Below the pieces are notes generated by a model. That model ran no database searches and was not told the DNA's origin. It saw nothing but the letters and a program-made list of their open reading frames with translations. Shown here one piece after another: positions 50,301 through 59,640 of a stretch of 64,000 bases of DNA; position 1 is the first letter of the stretch, and the number at the start of each line of letters is the position of its first letter. The position numbers and the translations under genes are program-made. Source of the stretch: Taeniopygia guttata (taxonomy: Eukaryota > Chordata > Aves > Passeriformes > Estrildidae); assembly GCF_048771995.1 (NCBI RefSeq), contig NC_133044.1:1818001-1882000 (forward strand), read 5' to 3'.

Positions 50301-53300
50301 TCCCATTGTGCAGGACAACACCCTGTCAGTGAATTTAGGGATTAAATGAAAACCAGTTTATGGAGTAGTTACACTTCAGAGAGAGTATAACAAACCAGGT
50401 GCAAAGACTCTTCTGCTATTCATTTTCAATTATTAAAATAAGCTTTTATAATATTTCATTTACAAGTGACCAACACACATGGGCAAGGTAACACATGAAA
50501 GGCAGTAAACTGAGTCTAACGACTGCTCTCTGCCACACAAAGTGTTTAGATTTTCCAGATTTAGCCCTTCTGTAAGGGCTAAACATGTATGTTCATGCTG
50601 GTCCAAGTGCTGCGAAGAGCTCACAGACTAACACAGAACAATACACGTTAACAGGAGTGGATAAATGAATCACTGTTCTGGCAGTGCCAAGGAGAGCAGA
50701 ACCAGGACTGGTGAGGCACGTGCAGGAGGTGGCAGTGCCAGGAGAGCCCCCCAAGGCCTCACCTCGTCGTAGTGGCTCTTGGCGAAGAGCAGGGCGCACA
50801 GCTCCCCGTAGAGCGCCGCCTTGTTGGCTTGCTGCCCGTGCTTGGCCAGCTTCTCCATGTAGGACTGCGCCAGCTTGAACGTCTCCTCTCCCAGGTGGTA
50901 CTTGCAGTTCCCGTTCCGAACGTGCAGCAACCTTGGGGGATGCAGAGAGAGCTGCTGAGGGAGCTGGAGAAAGCTCTGCCTTCCCGGGGGACACTCACAG
51001 GGGTGGGGCTCTGCCAGCCCTGCCCGGGCTCAGTCACACACAGCTGGGCACAGGGCAGGAGTTTTCCTGCTGGAGATGCCACAGGATTTTACCTACTGAT
51101 ACAGTTTTGCACTGAACCGCTCCCCACTCCGCTGTGGTGCCTTTGTGTGTTATTTGCCACAAAATCCATTCTTCCCAATACCAATGAGATTCCAGTCCCA
51201 AAGCCCTGCCCTGAAATCCCTTCCACCTCCTTCCCAAAGGGTGGAGCCTCAAGCAGCCACAGTAAGTACAACACAGCTCATTTTCCTGCATCCCTACACT
51301 TTCCCCCCAAACCTTGAGAAGCTCCAAGTGGGAATTTTTGTGTTTTGGGGCTTGGGGGAGGTCTTCACATAAGATTTAGTCACATGAAAACCAGCTCCAC
51401 CAGGAGAGACCATTTGATTGATCACAACAACTCAGACATCCCCTGCTCTTCCCTCTCCTATCCTGCTGCCTTCCCATCTGAAAGATCAACACTCAAATAC
51501 AGCCAGTAACACCCAGCACTGGTGAAACCTACTCCTGTTTTTCAGAGAAGTAACAGTTCCAGCTTGTGGCACTTATTCTCAATAAAAACAAGGAATCAGT
51601 GCATTAGTGCAGGCTGATGCTCACTGGCTTTAACGAGGTGCATTTGGAATGGGTGTGTGTTGATATTCCAGGCCCCAAGGGCAGAGCTGGATTCCCAGCC
51701 AGGGCAGCTGCTTCTGCTCCATGGCACACACCTGCCAGTGAGCAGACGTGGAATTTTGGTGAATTAACCTCCACTGCCCCTGCTGGAAATGTGTCATTAG
51801 ACAGTGAGTAACAGAGACTGAACACACCAGGCAAGGCTTTGGAAATCAGGGCAACACAGCACAGGGAGAACTGCACAGAGGGAAGGGAAGCTGCACTGCA
51901 AAGAGACTCTGACTATGTGGATTAATGTACAGGAACAGCATTTTTACATACATTGGGATAAAACTGTTAAAGGGGAAAGAGCAAACAGTGAAATTTTTGC
52001 TCAATTTCTTTTCTAAACCTGTTTCCACTTGCTCCAAACAGAGATTTAAGCTACTGCAGCCATTCCCCCAGTGATACAGCTCAGATCATCCCAAGAACAG
52101 CCTGTCCAACACAGTCCCTCTGTTTCCCACCCAAAGTAACCACCAAACTCCAACAGTAACAGGAAAGGAAATAAAGTTTCCATTTTCGTAAGCAAGGCCT
52201 GAAGGCGGGCACATGACAGACGTGGATTTGCTGCACAAGGAGAACATCAAAAGAAAAGCCCTTCAAAACCTGCAAAAACTACACGAATTCCAGCTCTCCA
52301 GTGGGAAACAGCACCGTGGCTCAACAACAGACAGCAAAAAGCAACACCCACATTCTTCCTTAAATAAAGACCCAGAACCAAACACGATGTAAAGTGCATT
52401 GTGTGCCTGGTCACAGGAACATTCCAGCAGCAAGAGACAGGAATTAGAAAGAAACGAGAGTAGAATTAAGTAAACAGTTTTCCTAAAGAGAAAAAACCAT
52501 TTTGCCAACACCATTCAGTTGGGAACTGCTCTGCAACATCAAAACCACGGAGCCCAAATCCCATGTAACGGAATAAGCCAGTGGGGATAGCAGTGCAATT
52601 TAGATAAGCTTCTGGGAAAGATCATATCCAGTGTCTGGATGCTTCAGTGATAGCGTCTAGAAACAAGGAAATCTCCCCAAAACCCAAGCTAAACCTAAGC
52701 CAATCCTCTAGGATAAGCAGAGTTTATGTGATCGAGTAACAAAAAATCCTTTATTAATCCAAAGGAATCTTGGGAGATAAAGCCAAGAGGAAGAGAAAAG
52801 GCCTCAGGACGTTTATGCTAATGGCTCTGAACCTCCTTTGATGTCTGCAATAACAGCTTTTGGGGACTAACCTCCCCCAGCAAACTCAGTCTCTCAGAGC
52901 CAACACGGCAGCTTAGGAAGTCTAAAACCACCAGAAGAAAACAACCCAAGAATCAGCCAAATGTGCAACAATGAAGTGGGAGAACCACATATTTGTGTTA
53001 TGCATTAGTACCCCATTGTTTAACACAGAATAATGAGAGAAGGCAAACCAAAAGGAGCACCACACTCCCAGGAAAGCAGGGTACAAGCTCAGAGAAACCT
53101 CACACCTTCCCAGCTTCTCCACGGAATTTACTCCTGCCACAACAAGGAAATACCAAGTTGTGCCTAAATAACACAACACTTCACATGTTTTAAAACTCTG
53201 TTCTATTAATACTGCAATGTATTAATTCATCTCCCAAAGGTTTGACTTGCCAAATAAAGTGTCAGACTTTCAAAAGCTGGACTTAAATTTTGTTTCCTTA

Positions 53301-56300
53301 AACTGCCCCCAGCTCCAGTGCAAGCTCAGTGTGAGCCTCCTGCAGTGGGATCAGGTGGTAACAACACAATTTACTCTCAAGCTGAAAGGCAGTAAACTCA
53401 GTCTAATGACTGCTCTCTGCCACACAAAGGCATTTAGATTTTACAGATTTAGCCCTTCTCTAAGGGCTAAACACTTCTTCCAAGGGTTTGACATTCTTTC
53501 AGGTTGATTCAACTCCAAACCAAGGTTTGGGAGTGTTTGGGAGATGCAGAACATTTCCCGCTGCCCAGAGGGGCGATGTCCCAGCAGAGCTCCCCAGGGA
53601 ACAAGGGATGTCTCTACCAAACAGAGCCAACACCCCAAGTCAGAAGGGCTCGTTCTAAGACAGGGTGCTTTCTTCCAGCACAGAATGAAAATCTCCTTTC
53701 CACACTATTGTCAGCAGAGATAGTTCCCTTTTTTCTGCTCCCTTTCTTTCCCTTCTTTTCATTTCTATTTGGAGAAGGTGACAGTTATTTTTAAGCAACT
53801 TCTCCAGCTTGCCAAAGAGACTGATGCAACGAGAAAACTTTTTTTAGATTAATTAGAAGGCAAAGGATCAAGCAGTATCCTCTGTATCCATCACTCCCCA
53901 GCTCTAGGAAGCTGGATACGTGTGCCCAGGCCCCTGGCATCGTTTCTGGAATGCCAGCCAGCAGAAGCAGGCAGAGCAGTGTTGCCATGGCCCTGAGGCT
54001 GGCACAGGACAGCAGCAGCTCTTGGCAAAGCCTCTTGACTCTTCGTGTTTGCCCAACCATAAACAAGATGCAGGGCTTTTTTTGGAGTAGCTTTCCAAAC
54101 GAGTTTTGCTCTAGATTCAGATAAATACAGCACATGCTTTGTTGTTAGAGCAGCTAAACAAAAAACAAAAAAAAATGCTACTTTAAATCTGCTCAGCAGC
54201 CTTCAGGTGCCCACAGGCACATCTAGAGTGTGTAAGAACAACCTCATCATGGTGAGAGCAGCAAAACCCAGCCAGCTCCTGCCTGCAGTCCATCACACCT
54301 CAATACACAGGGGAGAGCAACAGAGGCTTCTGTCAATGAAATGTGAACCTCTGCAGGCCCTGAGGAACAAGACAGCTTCAAAACTCTAACAGAAAAAACA
54401 AAACAAAAACAAACCACCCCAAAAAACAAACAAACAAAAAAAAACCCAAAAAAAACCCAAAAAAACTTTTCCAATGTTTTCAGCTGTGGCCAGAGGTGCC
54501 CACAGGAATTGGACAGCCAGATCTTTAGCTAGGCCCAGAGCAAAGCATTCAACATGGAGCAAGAGAACTCGGTGGATCGGGAATCAGGAAAGGTAAGTTT
54601 TGCTTTTTTTTTCTGCTCAATTGTATCTCCATTGTTTGCAATTGGATTTGGCAAATTCTCTTTGTGGTAAATAGAACTTCAGCAAAGTCCAACACAGAAC
54701 ATGCCTTCATGTGCAAAAATCCTTGGGAAACAAGAACTGCTGGACCCCTTTTATTACCCAGCAGTGTTACCCATGAGGGATTACACAGGACAGCAAAACA
54801 CTGGGGTTTTTAATCCATTGTACTGTGCTGCCAACTTAGATGCTGAAAATCCAGGGATTAGTGTAAAACAAGCACCTCCTGATCTTCAGCTCTAGCCAGG
54901 AAAAGGTTTTGGTGCAGCAGAACACTGAAGGAGCATCTGGAGCTGGATGGCTCCAAGGTTTCCTGGGAATTCAAGGTGAGCTCACCTCACACAACACTCC
55001 ACGGCACGGAACCAGTGCAGGATTTCATCGTGGAGGGTGCACAGCTGAAGGCAGGAAAGGAAAACCTTCTCAGCATCACTGTACCAGCCTGCATCTGACA
55101 GGAAACCCCCTGCAAAAATCAGCAACAAACAGCAATTTGAAGAGCAAAACATTTTCAAGAGAAAAAGGGTTTGCTCAGGTCTTGCAAGAGGATCACTTAT
55201 TTCACAGACCTGCTTCTACAGACAGAAATCCTGTCAAGGTCAAACCCTCCTGACCTGGAAAGGATGAAATGTAAGAGAAGAATTCTCCTACAACTGAAGG
55301 AAATAATACTTTGGTTTAGGATGGCTTTTTGTTATTACAGAGTTTTCCTACATATTTCTGTCAAAAAAACCCAGAACTTACATACACTAAAATCATGCAA
55401 ATTCGTCATCACATCTGCAAAACAATATTAAATCCGAACTGTTTGAACTAAAATGTCTATACATTCTTAGATACTAAAATCCAATATATTTATCTCAAGA
55501 CACCAAGTAGCTTTCTAAAAATTCCATTCCAAACCACACAGTTCTTTAAAAGGTCTATCTTTAACAGGAAAAAAAAAAATTTAGATTAACTGAAGCTTGC
55601 AAAAGAGAAAGCAAAGAGCCCGTGAGCAGCAGTTACCTAAAACAAAGCCAATCTGGATTGCTTTTTCTTTCACAGCAGCATCTGACTCTGCAATGTAGGA
55701 GCACCGTCGGCTGAAGGAATAGGCCAGGACAGAAGCAACCTTGACTCCATGGTCCATCAGAGCCTGGAAACAGTGATGGAGCAGATGTCTGCAACAAAGC
55801 ACAGTTTGGTTACACATGAAGGTTTGAAAGCAGTCAGTTGGCTCTCATGAATTCCAAGGAGAGAAATCAAGCCCAAGCCTCCCTCAAACCCACAGCAGAT
55901 GAGTGCAAGCCCTCCTGTGAGGCTGCAGCTGATCACCCAGGTGTTGGGGGATCCACACCAAGTTCTCTACAGGGACACGTTCTGCTGGAAGCCAAACACA
56001 AGCTGCCCACACAGGATTCAAACTGGGAGAGAGCATTTCCAGCTCAAAGTCAGCAGGGAGGAAGCCCCAAACTCCTCTCTCCCCCAGCACTCGCAGACAA
56101 TCGAGCAGTGATGGCTCCATTAACTGCTGCCTGAACACTCAAAGCTCATCCAGGTTACAGGGAACCTGATCTAAAACAGTCAAGTTCTGGAACACCACAA
56201 ATTGGAATATTTAATGACAGGAAAACTCTTGAAACTGGGGCAAGCCTATCAGCTTCCCTCAGGATTTGCTACATCAGCAGGAAATGGGTGCTGTGACTGC

Positions 56301-56508
56301 TGCTCCCAGGGGGGTTTGCATCGTTTGTTTTTTCTTGTTTGTGCCTCTTTTTAACATCTCTTCCTAGATGGAGAGATCAAGAGTTGAAATGAGAATTATT
56401 GATCTATTAAGATACTCACCTTTTATCTAAAGCTCGTAGCACCTTTGCAAAAACTTCTAGCTCACAAAATTCACTACCCAGCTGGCACAAGCGGCCCTGT
56501 TGGTAAAG
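47098..56508 (-). CDS. APPBP2: APPBP2 gene, coding exons 2-13 (span; first exon beyond 64000)
   Basis: APPBP2 (PAT1) is a tetratricopeptide-repeat protein. It serves as a substrate receptor of CUL2-RING ubiquitin ligases for C-terminal degrons, and was first found binding the cytoplasmic tail of the amyloid precursor protein with microtubules. Twelve exons sum to 1620 nt, that is 539 residues and a stop. With 46 codons for human exon 1 (from memory) the total is 585, the human length. Phase is continuous over all eleven junctions and every intron is GT-AG. Diagnostic segments include FCELEVFAKVLRALDKR, VKVASVLAYSFSRRCSYIAE, GKNIHVATAHEDLAYSSYVH, TAKHYGNLGRLYQSMRKFK and the end ALEDVSTSPQSTEEVVQSF. 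The TPR units lie mostly in exons 5-13. No frameshift or premature stop is present, so the gene looks intact. Confidence 0.97.
47536..47701 (-). CDS. APPBP2: APPBP2 coding exon 12
   Basis: Acceptor CCTGACAG with AG at 47703-47702, donor CAATTG/GTAAGT with GT at 47535-47534. It has 166 nt and encodes EAEEMHIKAIQIKEQLLGQE, then a TPR unit with VGHLASLYNYDMNQYENAEK. Confidence 0.96.
48089..48279 (-). CDS. APPBP2: APPBP2 coding exon 11
   Basis: Acceptor TGCCCCCAG with AG at 48281-48280, donor TTCAAG/GTAAGA with GT at 48088-48087. It has 191 nt and encodes LILEEIAIDCHNKETEQRLL through RLYQSMRKFK, which is part of the TPR array. Confidence 0.96.
48448..48462. repeat. Poly(T) run
   Basis: A run of 15 T, in the intron between APPBP2 exons 10 and 11. 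Confidence 0.75.
48593..48678 (-). CDS. APPBP2: APPBP2 coding exon 10
   Basis: Acceptor CTCTCTCAG with AG at 48680-48679, donor TTAAAG/GTAGTT with GT at 48592-48591. It has 86 nt and encodes FHAERAIGIITHILPEDHLL through SSKRVK. The donor is the weakest of the gene but is still GT. Confidence 0.95.
48816..48940 (-). CDS. APPBP2: APPBP2 coding exon 9
   Basis: Acceptor CCCTTGCAG with AG at 48942-48941, donor GCACT/GTGAGT with GT at 48815-48814. It has 125 nt and encodes TALDIRQSVFGGKNIHVATA through YSSGKFDNA. Confidence 0.96.
49238..49343 (-). CDS. APPBP2: APPBP2 coding exon 8
   Basis: Acceptor TTTGTGCAG with AG at 49345-49344, donor TATCAG/GTAGGC with GT at 49237-49236. It has 106 nt and encodes EHFGAKHPKYSDTLLDYGFY through SVAIYQ. 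The intron to exon 7 is only 78 bp. Confidence 0.95.
49422..49489 (-). CDS. APPBP2: APPBP2 coding exon 7
   Basis: Acceptor CTGCCCAG with AG at 49491-49490, donor GCCAG/GTAAGG with GT at 49421-49420. It has 68 nt and encodes ACVVKREFKKAEQLIKHAVY and the start of LAR. Confidence 0.95.
49923..50012 (-). CDS. APPBP2: APPBP2 coding exon 6
   Basis: Acceptor TCCCACAG with AG at 50014-50013, donor TCAAAG/GTGAAG with GT at 49922-49921. It has 90 nt, 30 whole codons: AYKWCIEAMKEI, then VGLPVKVVVDVLRQASK. Confidence 0.95.
50497..50585 (+). repeat. Hairpin-containing 90-bp repeat, copy A (APPBP2 intron 5)
   Basis: The segment from GAAAGGCAGTAAAC to GGGCTAAACA recurs at 53384-53473 with about 92% identity. 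It contains a perfect 10-bp stem (TTTAGCCCTT at 50560-50569 and AAGGGCTAAA at 50574-50583) around a CTGT loop. I cannot assign it to a named family. Confidence 0.8.
50763..50931 (-). CDS. APPBP2: APPBP2 coding exon 5
   Basis: Acceptor CCCCCAAG with AG at 50933-50932, donor GACGAG/GTGAGG with GT at 50762-50761. It has 169 nt and encodes LLHVRNGNCKYHLGEETFKL through LFAKSHYDE. It is notably GC-rich compared with its flanking introns. Confidence 0.96.
53384..53473 (+). repeat. Hairpin-containing 90-bp repeat, copy B (APPBP2 intron 4)
   Basis: This is the second copy of the unit at 50497-50585. It differs by about seven positions including a one-base gap. The stem is kept perfectly (53448-53457 with 53462-53471) and only the loop changed, to CTCT. 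Similarity ends abruptly on both sides. Confidence 0.8.
54391..54466. repeat. A-rich simple repeat (AAAC-type)
   Basis: A runs interrupted by C and CCC, about 75 bp, in APPBP2 intron 4. Confidence 0.8.
54986..55109 (-). CDS. APPBP2: APPBP2 coding exon 4
   Basis: Acceptor TTTTTGCAG with AG at 55111-55110, donor GTGAG/GTGAGC with GT at 54985-54984. It has 124 nt and encodes GFLSDAGWYSDAEKVFLSCL through HWFRAVECCV, with split codons at both ends. Confidence 0.95.
55637..55788 (-). CDS. APPBP2: APPBP2 coding exon 3
   Basis: Acceptor TTGTTGCAG with AG at 55790-55789, donor TTTTAG/GTAACT with GT at 55636-55635. It has 152 nt and encodes HLLHHCFQALMDHGVKVASV through AIQIGFVL. Confidence 0.96.
56420..56508 (-). 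CDS. APPBP2: APPBP2 coding exon 2
   Basis: Acceptor AG at 56510-56509, donor GT at 56419-56418 (AAAAG/GTGAGT). It has 89 nt, begins at phase 0 with LYQQGRLCQLGSEF, and ends with two bases of an Arg codon. It corresponds to about residues 47-76. Confidence 0.95.
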
Positions 56509-59298
56509 CTGAAAAATAAACAGGTATATTTATCTTAATATGAAGGATTGAGTTTTTCTGGGAAATTCAGCTTACTAGCAGAGATAACTTGTGATGAAAT
56601 CTAGACTTTAAAGCATTGAAATCAGCAGGCTAAAAAGTAAGTTCCTGTATCAGAAGATTTCACCTCAGGAGCACAATTTCAGCATTAAAAACTGAACTAT
56701 GAAAGGTCCACAGACGGTTTCAAGGTTTTTGGGTTTTTTTTAAATCTATAGATGTATTTCCAGGTGTTTGTACCCTTCTGCAACACCAAAACACTGTCAC
56801 ATGTGAGCTACAAATCCAATAAAAAGGCAAGAAATTACTGAAGTCAGCAAAAAATACAACTGACAGTTTTGATACTGAATGCTTTCAGAACATGTTTAAA
56901 TGCTACACCAGCTAGGATGCAGCAATGCAAATATATGAGATAAAAATAATCTCAAAGCCACAAGTTCTGCAAGGGGTCACTCACCAATACCAGCACTACA
57001 GGCAGGACCAGCCCTGTCCCCACTGACACCTGAGCTTCCACAGTGACTCCCCCAGCAGCAAACGGGAAAACTGGAGCCTGCTCATGCATTTATTAAAAGC
57101 ACTGGCTTGTTTTAAGCCCACAGTGATTTGTACCTGCAGATAAGCAAATTTATCAGCTGAGTTGCTCACAACAAACCACAGATAGTTGTCCATGCAGCGC
57201 ATGGTTAAGTTCTGAACATCAAGCTATAAATGCCATGGATTTACACAGGTACAAAGGGACTGTGCAAGTAAATGTGTCAGAGAAATCCATTGTGAACTAT
57301 TAATTCCCATTATCTTCAAGGCCCTGACCCACAGATGAGCACAGGAGGGCACCTGACCTAAGGAAGCAGCACTCCACACCTGCCACAGGCACCATCAGTG
57401 CTTAAATGAAAACACTAATATTCCTCCCAGTTTTAATAATGCTTTCAAATGCTTCCAGTGATAAGCATCTGGTGCCTGGTTCACCTTTTTCTCCACAAAC
57501 ACTGGGAGCTGATGAATTAATATTCCAAACACAGCACATGAGCACATCTCCAGCCAGAAATTTAGTTCTAGTCAACTCTTCTTATAAAAGCACACAACAC
57601 TGGCTCTAGAGCACAGCAAATGTTATTCTAACAACACAACCTACAAAAAAAACTTCAAAACTACTTTGACCTAATAATGTCAATTGCCAGAAATGAATGC
57701 TTTCCTCTTTGTTATCTATTTTGCTGAGGGAACATAAAGAAAAAAATAAAAGGAAGTCTTTTAAAAACCAGAGCAAGTTTGCATGCAAAGTTACTGCTCC
57801 GATAAAGCAGCGTGTCCCTGCACTTCAAAGGGATCAGAGCTCCTGCTGGAGCTGGATTCTCTCTGGCACCGAAGGAACAGCCAGTCTGCTGTATTTAAAA
57901 GCTACAGTCATGGTTAAATGTTCTCATTCCTTCAGCACAGCTGGCTCATAGCAAATGCTCTATAAAACCTAAAATGTACTTTCTGCAGTAAAAAACCAGC
58001 TGTTTAAACTGCCTGGTATGCCATGGCCAAAGTGAAGGTGGGCATCCCATCAATAATTGAGGAGATAGTTTCTGGAGGAAGATTAGACACATCCCCAAAG
58101 CACTGCAGCAGGATTTAAAGCAACCAAAACCACTGTCACATTTCACAGTGAGTACAGCATCATCCCTCCCTCCTATCACCTTGCAGTACCAACCCAAAAT
58201 CCCAGAGATTCCTGGGTTATCAAAAATTAACCATAGGAAGACTTTTAAAAATTTATGCATTTATGAGGTTACATAAACACTTCTTGTAAGGAGAGAACCC
58301 CCTCTTACAAGAGATCCTGAGCCTGCCAAGGAGTAAATGGCCTGGTGGGGTAGGAGGGAGGGGGAAGGTCCCACAGGACCCTCAGTTTTGGAACAGCAAT
58401 AATTTTGGGCACATGTCAAGTTTGGCTCGGGCCCCCAAAATCCAAGCTGCAATTTTTCACTGCTCTAACTTGAAATACATCATCTTTGGGACTTTTACTA
58501 TCCCTGTAACCCCTTCCCTCAACATACTGGCAAACATTTAGAGGAATTAACTCAGCTGGAAGCCTCTTGGAACTGTTGTGGCTGTTACAGCAACACTTTC
58601 AAACTAAATTTGACATGGAAATAGTGAGCATACGTCAAACTGTGAAGCAATTCCAGGAGATCCAGTAACACTCATTGAGAAGCAGTTGGGAGGACTGAAG
58701 AAATGATTCTCTTGTTAAAGCTCCAGAGAGACAGAATTCCTGACCACAGCCTTGCTACATAACACGAAAACAAAACAAAACTGTGATTCAAGAAAAACAT
58801 GCCCTGACATGAACACAGAGCTTTGGACTCCTAAAGAACTGTTCTGAAGAGAGAAACGTTTTAGACACCAGCCTAATCTATCTGGAACCTACCAGGGATT
58901 TATTTTTCTTTAACTATGGAAAAATGACTCAAAGCCTGCAAGATGACTCCCAACTCCATCTGCTCACACATGAGTTCTGGCTCTGAGGACAGGTATAAAT
59001 TCAATATACAAGTGGATTATTACACCCATGCCTAATCCAGCTGTTCTGCACAGCTGTGAGAAACTCACCACAACCCTTCTTAGGATCCAAGTCTGAATGT
59101 TGAACTGCACATCCAGGTGGGTGTTACAAAAGCTGCACATTGTGGTGTCTCCAATTAAACATATTAATGACATTAACTTTATTATTATATCATAATTCTA
59201 TTAAAGTGCTTGTCTTTCTCTGGGTAGATTAAGCGAAAAAAACCAAACAACCAACCTTCCTCTAAACATAATATTTTTAAATAATTTTTTTAAAGCAG

Positions 59299-59640
59299 AT
59301 GGGGGTTAATTCCAGCCAGCTGTACAAGGATCCTCTAGAAAAGGAACTGAAGAAGACGCAATTTGAAAAATATGCTCCTGTTGCTCCAGTTTGGAAGAGA
59401 ATTGAAAAACATGGATATTTCAGTAAGAAATACAGAGGAAATCCAAGAAGCTCCCCAGGATGTTTTGTAATGCCTAATAATGCAATATGGAGTATCAGGC
59501 CAGACTGGGGAAGGACAGTGTACTTAACACACAGCAGAATTTGGGAAAAAAATTGGGCTGAAACCATCATCTTCCTTCCCCACTCAACAAGGAAGAAAAA
59601 AGTTTTCCTGAGTCAACAGTTCACTCATTACCAAAAATAA
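59299..59640 (+). other. Unassigned 113-codon ORF inside APPBP2 intron 1
   Basis: An ATG-initiated frame of 113 codons lies in A+T-rich DNA and begins Met-Gly-Val-Asn-Ser-Ser. It is rich in Lys, has several Trp and no low-complexity run. A T-rich tract with an AAAGCAG end sits directly before the ATG and could act as a splice acceptor. The Met-Gly-x-x-x-Ser start fits N-myristoylation, so a retroelement structural protein fragment is one possibility, but I do not recognise a family. A 97-codon frame runs opposite on the minus strand, which warns that the openness may be chance. Confidence 0.25.

Larger units (their letters stand above)
50932..54985 (-). other. APPBP2 intron 4
   Basis: The intron is about 4 kb between exons 4 and 5. 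It contains repeat copy B (53384-53473) and an A-rich tract at 54391-54466. Otherwise I see no gene or RNA. ORFs of 60-114 codons overlap on both strands and are taken as chance. Confidence 0.85.
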
